A stretch of DNA of 55,405 nucleotides from an uncultured Prevotellaceae bacterium (lineage in GTDB: Bacteria; Bacteroidota; Bacteroidia; Bacteroidales; Bacteroidaceae), in NCBI GenBank assembly GCA_902789415.1, contig CADAOD010000013.1:1-55405 (forward strand), written 5' to 3'. Shown piece after piece: positions 32,852-42,087 of this stretch (the stretch's first letter is position 1; the number at the start of each line of letters is the position of its first letter). Under the pieces are notes generated by a model. The model had not been told where the DNA came from. It did not search any database and was given only the letters and a program-made list of their open reading frames with translations. Position numbers and translations under genes: made by a program.

Positions 32852-33300
32852 TCCTTCTTGGTGCGGCGCTTACGCTTTTTGGGTCCCAGGTGCTTGACAC
32901 GGAATTCGCGTGGTGTGGTGTTCAGGAACCTGAAGAACGATGCGTAGAATGCCTGACGGGTACCAAATCCCACCATTTCGCCAATTTCGGTAATCGACAT
33001 ATCTCGATATTCCTCGCCAGCCAACAACATCATGGCCTCTTCGATGCGATGCTTGTTTACCAAACCATTAAAGTTGGTATGGAAGCGTTCTGTCATCACA
33101 GCTGATATGTAACGCAGGTTGGTGCCAAGCTCAGCAGCCAATTTGCTGGCAGTGTAGTTTTTTTCGCGATATTTCTTGTCATCCACAATAATCTCTACAA
33201 TCCTGTCGTGTAGTTCGTCCTTACGCTCGTCGCCTAATATATTGTGGTAATCGGCTGTACACTTCTTTAGTTCAGTAATTTGATATTTTCCTATTCCCAT
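32848..33300 (-). CDS. AraC-family transcriptional regulator
   Basis: 150 aa, mostly the DNA-binding module: two helix-turn-helix units, the first at YTASKLAAELGTNLRYISAV and the second at MSITEIGEMVGFGTRQAFYASFFRFLNTTPREFR, the AraC signature. There is a short N-terminal part with no sensor domain, and a very basic end (GPKKRKRRTKKD). A start 32 codons further upstream is unlikely because that stretch is promoter-like. The target is unknown. Confidence 0.85.
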   Translation of the reverse strand: MGIGKYQITELKKCTADYHNILGDERKDELHDRIVEIIVDDKKYREKNYTASKLAAELGTNLRYISAVMTERFHTNFNGLVNKHRIEEAMMLLAGEEYRDMSITEIGEMVGFGTRQAFYASFFRFLNTTPREFRVKHLGPKKRKRRTKKD

Positions 33301-33442
33301 TTTAAACAATCTTTTTACATTTTCCTGAATATTCGCCCCCGAAAAGGGCAAAACGGATGCGAAGGTACAAAAAATCGGCGACATAGCGCACATCACTCCG
33401 CTGTGTTAACGATATTTTAACACATAAATAAAACTAAAAAAC

Positions 33443-33473
33443 TTTGGCTTTTAAATAAATTGTACTATCTTTG
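33443..33473 (+). promoter_or_regulatory. Promoter of the FprA gene
   Basis: TTTG (33443-33446), an exact 19-nt spacer, and TATCTTTG (33466-33473). The ATG lies 29 nt after the -7 box. The opposite strand at about 33363-33370 reads TACCTTCG, a possible -7 box for the AraC gene. Confidence 0.8.
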
Positions 33474-33502
33474 TCGCCAAAATGTGATTATAACGTAGAA
33501 CT

Positions 33503-34666
33503 ATGGATACAATTAGCAATACAATTAAGTACATCGGTGTAGATGATTTGGACATCGATTTGTTTGAGAGTCAGTATGTGGTGCCCGAGGGCATGAGTTA
33601 TAACTCGTATCTCATCGACGATGAGAAGATTGCGGTGCTGGATACGGCTGATGCCCGTAAGGGGGAGGAGTGGAAAGCAAATCTGACTGCTGCTCTTAAT
33701 GGCCGACAGCCTGATTATCTGGTGGCTCATCATATGGAGCCCGACCACTCGGCACTGATTGCCTGGATGCTGGAGACTTATCCTAACTTGCAATTGGTGT
33801 GTAGTGCGCAGGCTGTAAAAATGCTATCTAACTTTTTTGATGGCGTAGATTTTACTGGACGTGTGATGACTGTGAAAGAGGGCGACACCCTGGCGCTTGG
33901 CAAGCATACACTGCAGTTTATTGGTGCAGCGATGATACACTGGCCAGAGGTGATTATGAGTTACGACACTACCGATAAGGTGCTGTTTAGTGCTGATGCC
34001 TTTGGTAAGTTTGGTGCATTGGTGCATGAGACTGATGATTGGGCTTGCGAGGCACGTCGCTACTATTTTAATATATGTGGAAAATATGGTTCGCAAGTGC
34101 AGATTGCTATGAAGAAAATAGCTGCTCTGGATGTTCAGGCCATCTGTCCGTTGCATGGTCCTGTGCTTAAGGATGAGGCCCTGGCTGAGGCTGTGCGCCT
34201 GTATGATACCTGGAGTAAATACGAGCCCGAGAGCGAGGGCATATTGATTGCTTACGCCAGCATTCATGGTGGTACAGCTAAGGCTGCTGAACGCTTAGGC
34301 GAGATACTTCGTGAAAAAGGTGCTAAGAAGGTTGTTGTAAGTGATTTGAGTCGTGAGGATATGGCAGAGGTTATCGAGGATGCTTTCCGCTATCCCACAG
34401 TTGTGGTAGCAGCATCAAGTTACGATGCAGGTGTGTTCCCCGTGATGCACGATTTCCTGTATCATCTGCAAATCAAGAACTACCAGAAGCGCAAGTTCGG
34501 TATTATCGAAAACGGTAGCTGGGCACCTACTGCAGGCAAGGTTATGAAGGGCATGATAGAAGCCATGAAGGACTGCGAGATTGTAGAGCCAATGGTAACT
34601 ATCCGCTCACGCATGAAAACAGGCGATGAGGCCCTATTGGAGCAATTGGCAGATGCGCTAATCTGA
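33503..34666 (+). CDS. fprA: Flavodiiron protein (FprA, A-type flavoprotein)
   Basis: Reduces O2 (or NO) to water (or N2O) in the cytoplasm of anaerobes; 387 aa. The metallo-beta-lactamase-like domain has the diiron motif H77-x-E79-x-D81-H82, plus His in MIHWPE, Asp in FSADAF and His in PLHGP. From about residue 245 comes the flavodoxin domain (ILIAYASIHGGTAKAAERL, FMN loop). Rubrerythrin follows, which fits oxygen defence. Confidence 0.94.
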   Translation: MDTISNTIKYIGVDDLDIDLFESQYVVPEGMSYNSYLIDDEKIAVLDTADARKGEEWKANLTAALNGRQPDYLVAHHMEPDHSALIAWMLETYPNLQLVCSAQAVKMLSNFFDGVDFTGRVMTVKEGDTLALGKHTLQFIGAAMIHWPEVIMSYDTTDKVLFSADAFGKFGALVHETDDWACEARRYYFNICGKYGSQVQIAMKKIAALDVQAICPLHGPVLKDEALAEAVRLYDTWSKYEPESEGILIAYASIHGGTAKAAERLGEILREKGAKKVVVSDLSREDMAEVIEDAFRYPTVVVAASSYDAGVFPVMHDFLYHLQIKNYQKRKFGIIENGSWAPTAGKVMKGMIEAMKDCEIVEPMVTIRSRMKTGDEALLEQLADALI

Positions 34667-34691
34667 ATACATCATCTGTGCCCGACTATCC

Positions 34692-34717
34692 CGACAGGAT
34701 GTCGCCTGAACAGGCGA
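34692..34717 (+). repeat. Overlapping hairpins between fprA and rbr
   Basis: CGACA/TGTCG (34692-34704) and TCGCCT/AGGCGA (34702-34717) share three bases, so the two stems exclude each other. An A/T-rich stretch follows before the rbr start. A processing site, a weak terminator or a switch are all possible. Confidence 0.4.
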
Positions 34718-34758
34718 GGATATTAATTATATTTTTATAACCAGCAAAAAAGAGACTT

Positions 34759-35301
34759 ATGAAAGATTTGAAAGGAACAAAGACCGAGCAGAACCTGAAG
34801 GAGGCTTTTGCAGGTGAGAGTATGGCGAGAAACAAGTACACGTATTTTGCTTCTAAGGCCAAGAAAGATGGCTACGTGCAGATAGCTGCCATCTTTGAGG
34901 AGACTGCTGCTAATGAGAAGGAACACGCCAAGATGTGGTATAAATATCTTAATGGCGGTAGTGTAAGTGATACCAAGACGAACTTGGCTGATGCTGCTAA
35001 TGGTGAGAACTTTGAGTGGACGGATATGTATGCTCGAATGGCCAAGGAAGCTCGTGAGGAAGGCTTTGACGAGATTGCTGCGAAGTTTGAGTTGGTTGGT
35101 GCTATCGAGAAACACCATGAGGAGCGCTATCGTAAGTTACTAAAGAATATCGAGGATGCTGTGGTGTTCTCGCGCGAAGGTGATGTGATCTGGCAATGCA
35201 GTAATTGTGGTCATATCGTTATTGGCAAGAAGGCGCCTGAGGTGTGTCCCGTTTGCGACCATCCGCAGAGTTACTTCCAGATTAAGGCAGAGAATTATTA
35301 A
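34759..35301 (+). CDS. rbr: Rubrerythrin
   Basis: Diiron peroxidase, 180 aa. Ferritin-like helices carry the [27 protein letters not shown] and [14 protein letters not shown] ligand motifs. A C-terminal rubredoxin domain has CSNCGH and CPVCDH for one iron. It probably removes H2O2 with FprA upstream. The last 4 bp overlap the convergent AlkD-like gene. Confidence 0.96.
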   Translation: MKDLKGTKTEQNLKEAFAGESMARNKYTYFASKAKKDGYVQIAAIFEETAANEKEHAKMWYKYLNGGSVSDTKTNLADAANGENFEWTDMYARMAKEAREEGFDEIAAKFELVGAIEKHHEERYRKLLKNIEDAVVFSREGDVIWQCSNCGHIVIGKKAPEVCPVCDHPQSYFQIKAENY

Positions 35302-36083
35302 CGTACAGCCATCCAATACTGGCGTTCTTGCTCTGGGAGCTTTTCGATGGCGTAGCGGAGCATAGTACGAGGCATTTCGTGGGCGTGTTGGCGGAGAAAA
35401 TCGCGTAGGAGATCTTCGCCACACTTGATCTCCGGTCGAGCGTGAGCAGCCTTGCCCATTTCTCTTAGCATCCAACCTACGGCCTTATGCATCAGGTCGT
35501 GTGGGTGGTGCAGATGGATCTCGGCATAGCGCAGGCACCAGGTGGGATCGCCCATATGCGAGGTCTTCCATGAGCAGACGATGCTCATGCGTTGTTTCCA
35601 CAGGCAGGGGCTTTGGGCCAGGTCATCTAGTACCTTTATCTTGTAGTCTCTGTCGCCTAAGTTGGAGGGCAATAAGAGCCAATGACCTAGAATTTTGTGT
35701 ACAGATAGATCTACAAGATCCCAGTTGTTGGCTTGTTCGGCATATTGCAGATAGAGGGTAAGGATTTCGTCGCGAGCGTGAATGGCGTCTTGATTGTTTT
35801 CAAGGCGCTTGGTGGCTAATTTCTCAAACTTAGAAACCAATATCAGCAGTCCACAAAGACGAACTTCGTGCCAGCGACACATTAAGAGCTGGGGGATTTC
35901 GCTCAATGGGAAATCTTTCCCAATCAGCTTAACAACCTGGCGCGTTTGGGGGACTTTTAGTCCTAAAAATTCATCACCCTCGCCATATTCTCCAGGACCT
36001 GTTTTAAAGAAGCGCATCAGTATTTGTCGCTGAGCATCGTTGCGCAGCGATTCCATATGGTTGATAACTTCTTTGGCTGTCAT
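35298..36083 (-). CDS. AlkD-like DNA alkylation repair protein
   Basis: 261 aa, all-helical HEAT-like repeats of the DNA alkylation repair family. Typical segments are [20 protein letters not shown] near the N-terminus, [15 protein letters not shown] (Asp and aromatic residues of the lesion pocket) and [13 protein letters not shown]. Base-excision activity is inferred from the family. It starts 2 nt after the gpsA stop and probably belongs to the lysS-gpsA unit. Confidence 0.85.
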   Translation of the reverse strand: MTAKEVINHMESLRNDAQRQILMRFFKTGPGEYGEGDEFLGLKVPQTRQVVKLIGKDFPLSEIPQLLMCRWHEVRLCGLLILVSKFEKLATKRLENNQDAIHARDEILTLYLQYAEQANNWDLVDLSVHKILGHWLLLPSNLGDRDYKIKVLDDLAQSPCLWKQRMSIVCSWKTSHMGDPTWCLRYAEIHLHHPHDLMHKAVGWMLREMGKAAHARPEIKCGEDLLRDFLRQHAHEMPRTMLRYAIEKLPEQERQYWMAVR

Positions 36084-36085
36084 TA

Positions 36086-37081
36086 TTAGCGGAATGAATC
36101 GGTAAGGAGTTTAATCTCGATTTGGGGAGCGATGCGTTCGTATAGGATGTTATACACGGCATCGAGAATAGGCATGTTTACGTGGCAGTGGCGATTGATT
36201 TCCTTCATACACTTGGTGCCGAAGTAGCCCTCTGCAATCATCTCCATCTCTATCTGTGCACTCTTTACGCTGTAGCCCTTACCAATCATGGTGCCAAAGG
36301 TACGGTTACGACTGAAGTTGCTATAACCTGTTACCAACAAGTCGCCCAGATAAACGCTGTCGTAAGCATTACGATCCAAAGGATAAACAGCAGTGAGGAA
36401 ACGATTCATCTCCTGCACGGCGTTGGCCATGAGTACCGACTGGAAATTGTCGCCATATTTCAGGCCGCTGCAGATACCTGCGGCGATGGCATATACATTC
36501 TTCAAAACAGAAGAATACTCGATGCCAACCACATCGGTAGATGTCTTGGTTTTGATATACTCGCTCGACAGTACATCGCAGAAGGCTTGTGCTTTCTCAC
36601 GGTCGGCACAACCTACGGTGAGATAGCTAAGACGCTCCAAGGCAACCTCCTCGGCATGAGAAGGACCACCGATGCAAGCAAGATTCTCGTAAGGTACGTC
36701 GTAAACCTGATGAAAATACTCGCTACATACGAGATTTTCATCAGGTACGATACCCTTAATAGCGGTAAGTATGAATTTGTCGCGAATACGCGTCTTCAAC
36801 TTCTTAAGATGACTCTTGAGGTAAGGCGAAGGGGTGACAAACACCAACGTGTCGTACTGTTGCGCAATACGATTCAAATCGCTATCGAAGTTGATTTCAT
36901 CGATATTGAAGTGTACACTGGTGAGGTAGGCTGGGTTATGCCCCATGCGACGGAAATCCTCGATACGGTCGTCGCGACGCATATACCAACCTATATGGTG
37001 GGTATGACTTACCACAATCTTGGCTATAGCTGTTGCCCAGCTGCCACCTCCGATAATTGCTATCTTACCACAATCGTACAT
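36086..37081 (-). CDS. gpsA: Glycerol-3-phosphate dehydrogenase [NAD(P)+]
   Basis: Makes sn-glycerol 3-phosphate for phospholipid synthesis, 331 aa. The N-terminal Rossmann motif is IIGGGSWATAIAKI. ILTAIKGIVPDENL, GGPSHAEEVA and the catalytic Lys region VLKNVYAIAAGICSGLKYGDN are typical. It is separated from lysS by a 7-bp repeat array. Confidence 0.94.
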   Translation of the reverse strand: MYDCGKIAIIGGGSWATAIAKIVVSHTHHIGWYMRRDDRIEDFRRMGHNPAYLTSVHFNIDEINFDSDLNRIAQQYDTLVFVTPSPYLKSHLKKLKTRIRDKFILTAIKGIVPDENLVCSEYFHQVYDVPYENLACIGGPSHAEEVALERLSYLTVGCADREKAQAFCDVLSSEYIKTKTSTDVVGIEYSSVLKNVYAIAAGICSGLKYGDNFQSVLMANAVQEMNRFLTAVYPLDRNAYDSVYLGDLLVTGYSNFSRNRTFGTMIGKGYSVKSAQIEMEMIAEGYFGTKCMKEINRHCHVNMPILDAVYNILYERIAPQIEIKLLTDSFR

Positions 37082-37083
37082 GG

Positions 37084-37118
37084 TTCATTGAACATTGATC
37101 ATTGAACATTGACCATTA
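37084..37118. repeat. 7-bp repeat array between lysS and gpsA
   Basis: Plus strand TTCATTG, AACATTG, ATCATTG, AACATTG, ACCATTA. The last unit contains the lysS stop codon (minus strand). It fills the whole 34-bp gap between the two genes. Confidence 0.85.
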
Positions 37119-38903
37119 GGCTTGCGCCTTTTCGATCCAGGCGGCTACTTCATCAACTGAAGGCTTCTGGAGCTGGAGCTTGTACTTCTTAAAGATCTCG
37201 CCAATCTTCTGCTGAAGGCCCTGGGGCTTCTCGTCCTTGATGTTTGTAACCAGGTTGAAACCAGCCTTGCGGAGTACTGGAACGATATCCTCGGGAACGC
37301 CTATCTCGGCCCACTCAGCTATAGATGACTGAGGAATTTTCTTCTCAGGCTTCATCTGTGGGAACAGCATAACCTCGCCGATAGCAAACTTACCTGTGAG
37401 CAGCATGACCAGACGGTCGATACCAATACCGATACCGAATGTAGGAGGCATACCGTACTGCAGCGCGCGCAGGAAGTCGTGGTCGATGATCATAGCCTCG
37501 TCGTCGCCCTTGTCAGCAAGCTTCATCTGCTCGATGAAACGCTCCTCCTGATCGATAGGATCGTTAAGCTCAGAATATGCGTTAGCCAGCTCCTTACCAT
37601 TTACCATCAGCTCGAAGCGCTCAGTGAGTCCGGGCTTAGAACGGTGCATCTTGGTAAGAGGCGACATCTCAACTGGATAGTCGGTAATGAATGTAGGCTG
37701 GATGAAGGTTCCCTCGCAGAACTCACCAAAGAGCTCGTCGATAAGCTTACCCTTACCCATGGTCTCGTCAACCTCCATGCCCTTAGAGAGGCAGAATGCA
37801 CGAATCTCGTCCTCAGTCTTGCCATCGCAGTCGAAACCTGTCTTCTCCTTGATGGCATCGAGGATAGGCAGACGGCGGTATGGTGCACGGAATGAGATGA
37901 TGTTACCATCGATCTCAACCTCGGGCTTGCCATTTACGGCTGTACAGATTTCCTCGAGCATTTTTTCTGTGAAGTCCATACCCCACAGCAGGTCCTTGTA
38001 GCTCACGTAGAGCTCCATGCAGGTAAACTCTGGGTTGTGGGTCTTATCCATACCCTCGTTACGGAAGTTCTTACCCATCTCGTAAACACCCTCGAAACCA
38101 CCTACAATGAGGCGCTTCAGGTACAGCTCTGTAGCGATACGCATGTACATATCCTGGTTCAGAGCGTTGAAGTGGGTGATGAATGGGCGGGCTGATGCAC
38201 CACCTGCGATGCTCTGCAGGATTGGGGTATCAACCTCGGTATATCCAGCGTTGTCAAGAATACGACGCATGGTGCGGATGATAGTTGCACGCTTCAGGAA
38301 GGTATCCTTTACGCCAGCATTTACCACCAGGTCGACATAGCGCTGGCGATAACGCAACTCAGGATCGTCGAAGGCGTCGTAAACCTTACCATCAGCATCA
38401 GTCTTTACCACTGGCAGTGGCTTCAGACTCTTGCTCAGCAATGTCAACTCCAATACGTGTACACTAATCTCGCCAGTCTTTGTGCGGAACACGTAACCCT
38501 TCACGCCAATAAAGTCGCCCAGGTCAAGGAGTTTCTTAAATACTATATTATAAAGGTCCTTATTCTCGTCAGGACAGATAGCGTCGCGCTGCACATAAAC
38601 CTGAATACGGCCTTTAGAGTCCTGCAGCTTGGCAAAGGCGGCCTTACCCATGATGCTCTTGCTCATGATTCGACCTGCAATGCTTACCATGCGACTATTT
38701 TCGGGTGTTGCAGTCTCGCGGATATCGTTACCTTCCTCGTCCTTACCAATCACTGGCAGATCCTCGAAGTTTTCAATGATATCAGCGCTCCATGCGTTTA
38801 CGGGATACTCTGCTGCAGGGTAGGGATTGATACCCATCTTGCGCAGCTCGTCGAGCGACTGTCGACGTAAGATTTCTTGTTCGCTTAACTCTAAAATGTT
38901 CAT
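37116..38903 (-). CDS. lysS: Lysyl-tRNA synthetase, class II
   Basis: 595 aa. N-terminal OB-fold anticodon domain (GRIMSKSIMGKAAFAKLQDSKGRIQVYV region), then the class II core: motif 2 at KNFRNEGMDKTHNPEFT and motif 3 at GIGIGIDRLVMLLTG. A C-terminal extension of about 80 residues beyond the usual end (from IPQSSIAEW) is seen in Bacteroidetes enzymes. It leads the minus-strand unit with gpsA and the AlkD-like gene. Confidence 0.95.
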   Translation of the reverse strand: MNILELSEQEILRRQSLDELRKMGINPYPAAEYPVNAWSADIIENFEDLPVIGKDEEGNDIRETATPENSRMVSIAGRIMSKSIMGKAAFAKLQDSKGRIQVYVQRDAICPDENKDLYNIVFKKLLDLGDFIGVKGYVFRTKTGEISVHVLELTLLSKSLKPLPVVKTDADGKVYDAFDDPELRYRQRYVDLVVNAGVKDTFLKRATIIRTMRRILDNAGYTEVDTPILQSIAGGASARPFITHFNALNQDMYMRIATELYLKRLIVGGFEGVYEMGKNFRNEGMDKTHNPEFTCMELYVSYKDLLWGMDFTEKMLEEICTAVNGKPEVEIDGNIISFRAPYRRLPILDAIKEKTGFDCDGKTEDEIRAFCLSKGMEVDETMGKGKLIDELFGEFCEGTFIQPTFITDYPVEMSPLTKMHRSKPGLTERFELMVNGKELANAYSELNDPIDQEERFIEQMKLADKGDDEAMIIDHDFLRALQYGMPPTFGIGIGIDRLVMLLTGKFAIGEVMLFPQMKPEKKIPQSSIAEWAEIGVPEDIVPVLRKAGFNLVTNIKDEKPQGLQQKIGEIFKKYKLQLQKPSVDEVAAWIEKAQA

Positions 38904-38907
38904 CTTT

Positions 38908-38921
38908 AATATTCGAATATT
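38908..38921. repeat. 14-bp palindrome in the lysS leader
   Basis: AATATTCGAATATT is a perfect palindrome 5 nt upstream of the lysS start and inside the predicted leader. It could be an operator or a short hairpin that limits initiation. Confidence 0.5.
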
Positions 38922-38936
38922 TCAATTTTATGGGTG

Positions 38937-38967
38937 CAAAGTTACAAAAATCTCGCGAAAAATGCAA
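38937..38967 (-). promoter_or_regulatory. lysS promoter
   Basis: Minus strand TTG (38967-38965), a 20-nt spacer and TAACTTTG (38944-38937). Confidence 0.7.
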
Positions 38968-39003
38968 GATTAGGGTAAATATTTGCAAAAAAAGTGAGAA
39001 AGA

Positions 39004-39035
39004 TTTGTTCAGTCTCCAAAAAAAGTATATATTTG
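39004..39035 (+). promoter_or_regulatory. Promoter of the ROK triplet
   Basis: TTTG (39004-39007), a 20-nt spacer and TATATTTG (39028-39035). The first ROK ATG is 25 nt after the -7 box. Confidence 0.75.
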
Positions 39036-39059
39036 TGGCTGATAACTGAGAACACTTTG

Positions 39060-40040
39060 ATGAAACAAGAGATAATAAAGAAACGAGTTATAGGAATAGA
39101 CATCAGTCTTGAAGCCACTAATTACGCCATCGTCGACGTGAAGGGTGAGGTTCTGGTGATGGAGAGTTTCGCGACTTCAGACTATCCTGATATTAACCTA
39201 TTTGTATCGGTGCTCAGCGAGCGCCTGATGGATATGGTGGAACGCAACGGTGGCTACGAAAGTATCCGTTCGGTTGGCGTAAGTGCGCTCAGTGCCAATT
39301 TTATGACTGGTAGCATAGAGAATTCACCAAATCTGCCATGGAAAGGTGTTATACCCCTAAGTGCTTTGTTACGCGACCGTACTGGTTATGCTGTGGCTGT
39401 GGCTAATAATGCCGATGTGCGCGCTTTAGGCGAGCATACCTACGGATTGGCCAGAGGCATGCGCGATTTTGTAGTGCTTACGATGGGTAGCGGTATTGGT
39501 AGCTGTTTGTTCTCTAACGGCATGATACATAAAGGTAATGATGGTTTTGCTGGCGAGATTGGTCATACCTGTGTAGAACCAGGTGGTCGTCAGTGTGGAT
39601 GTGGTAGCAAGGGCTGCTTAGAGGCTTATGTGGCCAAAAAGGGCATTGTAGCTACAGCCAACGAGCTGATGGCCGAAACAACCACACCATCGCTGATGCG
39701 AGGTGTTGAGAACCTGAAAGCCCTGCAGATAGCCGAGTTTTGCAATCAAGGCGATGAGCTGGCTATCGAGGTGTACCGTCGCACGGGCGAGATGTTAGGA
39801 TTCGGACTGGCCAACTATGCATCGCTGGTAGATCCTGAAGCCTTTATTTTTACAGGCGGACTTACCAAGGCTGGCAAATGGTTGTTCGACCCTGCCAAGG
39901 AGGCATTTGATAAACTGGTGTTCCATAATACCTATGGTAAAACCCAGTTCCTGATATCCGAGGAGTATAAAGTCTCTAACGATGTGTTAGGCGCCAGTGC
40001 CTTGGCATGGGAGGTGAGAGAATATTCGTTGTTTAAATAA
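39060..40040 (+). CDS. ROK-family protein 1, catalytic Asp replaced
   Basis: ROK (sugar kinase/repressor) fold, 326 aa, no DNA-binding domain. The sugar/zinc block is intact: GEIGHTC (Glu166, His169) and QCGCGSKGCLEAY (Cys179, 181, 186). The usual NDA at the catalytic base reads NNA here (Asn116-Asn117), so Asp is lost. The N-terminal phosphate loop, normally DIGGT, reads DISLEAT. Kinase activity is therefore doubtful; a sugar-sensing or regulatory role is possible. It ends EYSLFK like its two neighbours. An in-frame start at 38994 overlaps the promoter and is rejected. Confidence 0.85.
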   Translation: MKQEIIKKRVIGIDISLEATNYAIVDVKGEVLVMESFATSDYPDINLFVSVLSERLMDMVERNGGYESIRSVGVSALSANFMTGSIENSPNLPWKGVIPLSALLRDRTGYAVAVANNADVRALGEHTYGLARGMRDFVVLTMGSGIGSCLFSNGMIHKGNDGFAGEIGHTCVEPGGRQCGCGSKGCLEAYVAKKGIVATANELMAETTTPSLMRGVENLKALQIAEFCNQGDELAIEVYRRTGEMLGFGLANYASLVDPEAFIFTGGLTKAGKWLFDPAKEAFDKLVFHNTYGKTQFLISEEYKVSNDVLGASALAWEVREYSLFK

Positions 40041-40052
40041 CAGAGACGTTTT

Positions 40053-41051
40053 ATGGAGAAGAAAGACGAGAGCATCGACAAGATTAAAACACGTGTAGTA
40101 GGTATCGATATTCGTGTGGATCGTACCACTTTTGCTGTGGTTGATATCAGAGGCGAGATTGTGGCTCAGGATTATTTCCTGACATCCGACTATACTGATA
40201 TTAACGAATATATATCAGCCCTTTGCGAGCGCGTGGTGGCGCTGGTCGAGGAGAATGGTGGCTACGAAACCATCCGCTCGGTAGGAGTTAGCGCTCCAAG
40301 TGCAAGTTTTATAACAGGTTGTATTGAGAATGCTGCCAACCTGCCTTGGAAGGGCGTGATACCCCTGGCTGCTATGCTGCGCGACCAGTTAGGACTGGCT
40401 GTGGCTGTGGCCAACGATGCTCATATCACAGCGCTCAGCGAGAAATCGTATGGCAGTGCCCATGGCATGAAGGACTTTGTGGTCATCTCGATCAGTCATG
40501 GCGGACTGGGTAGCTGTTTCTTCTCAAACGGTCAGCCTCATTTAGGCTTTAATGGCTTTGCAGGCGAACTGGGTCATACCTGCGTTAAAATAAACGGGCG
40601 CCAGTGTGGCTGTGGCAATAAGGGCTGTCTGGAGACTTATTGCTCGGAGAAGGGCTTGATAATGACTGCCGAGGAACTGATAGCCGCTAGCAAGGAGCCC
40701 ACACTGCTGAGCGATCTGCAGGAGCTGAATATCAAGGCGATTGCCGACTGCTGTTATAAAGGCGATAAGGTGGCCATCGAGGTGTTCCGCCAGACAGGTG
40801 AGATGCTTGGATTGGGCATGGCCAACTGTGCATCAGTACTGAACCCTGAGGCCATTATCCTTACAGGCGATATGACTCAGGCTGGTAAGTGGTTGCTAAA
40901 ACCCATGCGTGCTGCGTTCGAGGAGCACGTATTCCATAATATCAAGAATAAGACCCGTATCCTGGTGTCGATTCTGAAGGAGGGCGAGCGCGATGTGCTT
41001 GGCGCCAGCGCTTTGGCTTGGGATGTAAAAGAGTATTCGTTGTTTAAATAA
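40053..41051 (+). CDS. ROK-family protein 2
   Basis: 332 aa paralogue of both neighbours, 12 bp after the first. The catalytic Asp122 (ANDAHITAL) is kept, as are GELGHTC and CGCGNKGCLETY. The N-terminal loop reads DIRVDRT instead of DIGGT, and the second phosphate loop reads ISHGGLGS rather than the usual GTGIG form. Sugar binding looks possible, ATP binding less so. It may be a glucokinase-like enzyme with divergent nucleotide binding. Confidence 0.85.
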   Translation: MEKKDESIDKIKTRVVGIDIRVDRTTFAVVDIRGEIVAQDYFLTSDYTDINEYISALCERVVALVEENGGYETIRSVGVSAPSASFITGCIENAANLPWKGVIPLAAMLRDQLGLAVAVANDAHITALSEKSYGSAHGMKDFVVISISHGGLGSCFFSNGQPHLGFNGFAGELGHTCVKINGRQCGCGNKGCLETYCSEKGLIMTAEELIAASKEPTLLSDLQELNIKAIADCCYKGDKVAIEVFRQTGEMLGLGMANCASVLNPEAIILTGDMTQAGKWLLKPMRAAFEEHVFHNIKNKTRILVSILKEGERDVLGASALAWDVKEYSLFK

Positions 41052-41071
41052 CATAAATCTAGACATTAAAT

Positions 41072-42052
41072 ATGGAGGAGTATCAGATTAAAACGAAAGT
41101 TGTAGGTGTTGACATCAGTAACGAGCTAACCACCTATGCAATTGTGGATATTCGTGGCAACATTATCGCCGAGGAGTCGTTCTTAACGAGCGACTATGCC
41201 GATGTGAATAACTTTGTAATAGGCTTGAGCGATAAGATTGTAAATCTGGTTGAGGCCAATGGTGGTTACGAAACCATCCGTTCTATCGGTGTTAGTTCGC
41301 CCAGTGCCAGCTCGGTATCGGGCTGCATAGAGAATGCAGCTAACCTGCCTTGGAAGGGTATTGTGCCCCTGAGTGCCATGCTGCGCGACCGCATTGGTCT
41401 GGCAGTAGGTTTGTCGAACGATGCCCACGTGAGTGCTCTTGGCGAATATACCTTTGGCAGTGCCCATGGCATGAAGAATTTTATTGTTTTGAGTCTGGGC
41501 GTAGGTCTGGGTAGCTGCTTCTTCTCGGCCGACAATGAGCATCTGGGGCATAATGGTTATGCTGGCGAGTTGGGGCATACCTGTGTGGTGAATCACGGTC
41601 GTGCTTGCGGCTGTGGTCATGAAGGTTGTCTTGAGGCCTATGCTGGTGCAGCAGGTATCATCAATACCGCCAAGGAACTGATGGCTGAGAGCGATGCTCC
41701 TTCGTTGATGCGAAATCTGGAAAAGTTGACACCACGCACTATTAAGGAGTGCTGCGACAAGGGCGACGAGATGGCTATTGAGGTGTTTCGTCGCACGGGT
41801 GAGATGCTGGGGCTGGGGCTGGCAAACTATGCCTCGATTGTTGACCCTGAGGCGATCATCCTGACAGGGGGCATATCGCATGCAGGCAAATGGTTGCTTG
41901 AGCCAACAAATAAGTCGTTCGAGGAACATGTGTTTGGCAATTTGCGAGGCAAGGTAAAGATATTTGTTTCGAAACTTGATGATAGAGAGCGCGATGTGCT
42001 TGGCGCCAGTGCCCTGGCCTGGAGCGTACCCGAGTACTCGCTGTTTAAATAA
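41072..42052 (+). CDS. ROK-family protein 3
   Basis: 326 aa paralogue. Asp117 (SNDAHVSAL), GELGHTC and CGCGHEGCLEAY are kept, and LGVGLGS is nearer to a normal phosphate-2 loop than in copy 2. The N-terminal loop again lacks Gly-Gly (DISNELT). It is the copy most likely to retain kinase activity. The stop codon merges into a 7-bp repeat array. Confidence 0.85.
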   Translation: MEEYQIKTKVVGVDISNELTTYAIVDIRGNIIAEESFLTSDYADVNNFVIGLSDKIVNLVEANGGYETIRSIGVSSPSASSVSGCIENAANLPWKGIVPLSAMLRDRIGLAVGLSNDAHVSALGEYTFGSAHGMKNFIVLSLGVGLGSCFFSADNEHLGHNGYAGELGHTCVVNHGRACGCGHEGCLEAYAGAAGIINTAKELMAESDAPSLMRNLEKLTPRTIKECCDKGDEMAIEVFRRTGEMLGLGLANYASIVDPEAIILTGGISHAGKWLLEPTNKSFEEHVFGNLRGKVKIFVSKLDDRERDVLGASALAWSVPEYSLFK

Positions 42053-42086
42053 TTGAAAATTGATAATTGAAAATTGAAAATTTTAG
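42052..42086 (+). repeat. 7-bp repeat array between ROK3 and the thioesterase gene
   Basis: ATTGAAA, ATTGATA, ATTGAAA, ATTGAAA, ATTTTAG. The first base is the last base of the ROK3 stop. TTG triplets inside the array are in frame with the next gene. Confidence 0.85.
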
Positions 42087-42087
42087 T

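Noticed and set aside
36182-37105. Plus-strand frame of 307 codons opposite gpsA
   Set aside because: Antisense of gpsA, whose motifs are complete; the frame has no recognisable domain.
38994-39060. Longer N-terminus for the first ROK protein
   Set aside because: The upstream start lies before the -33 box and has no counterpart in the two paralogues.
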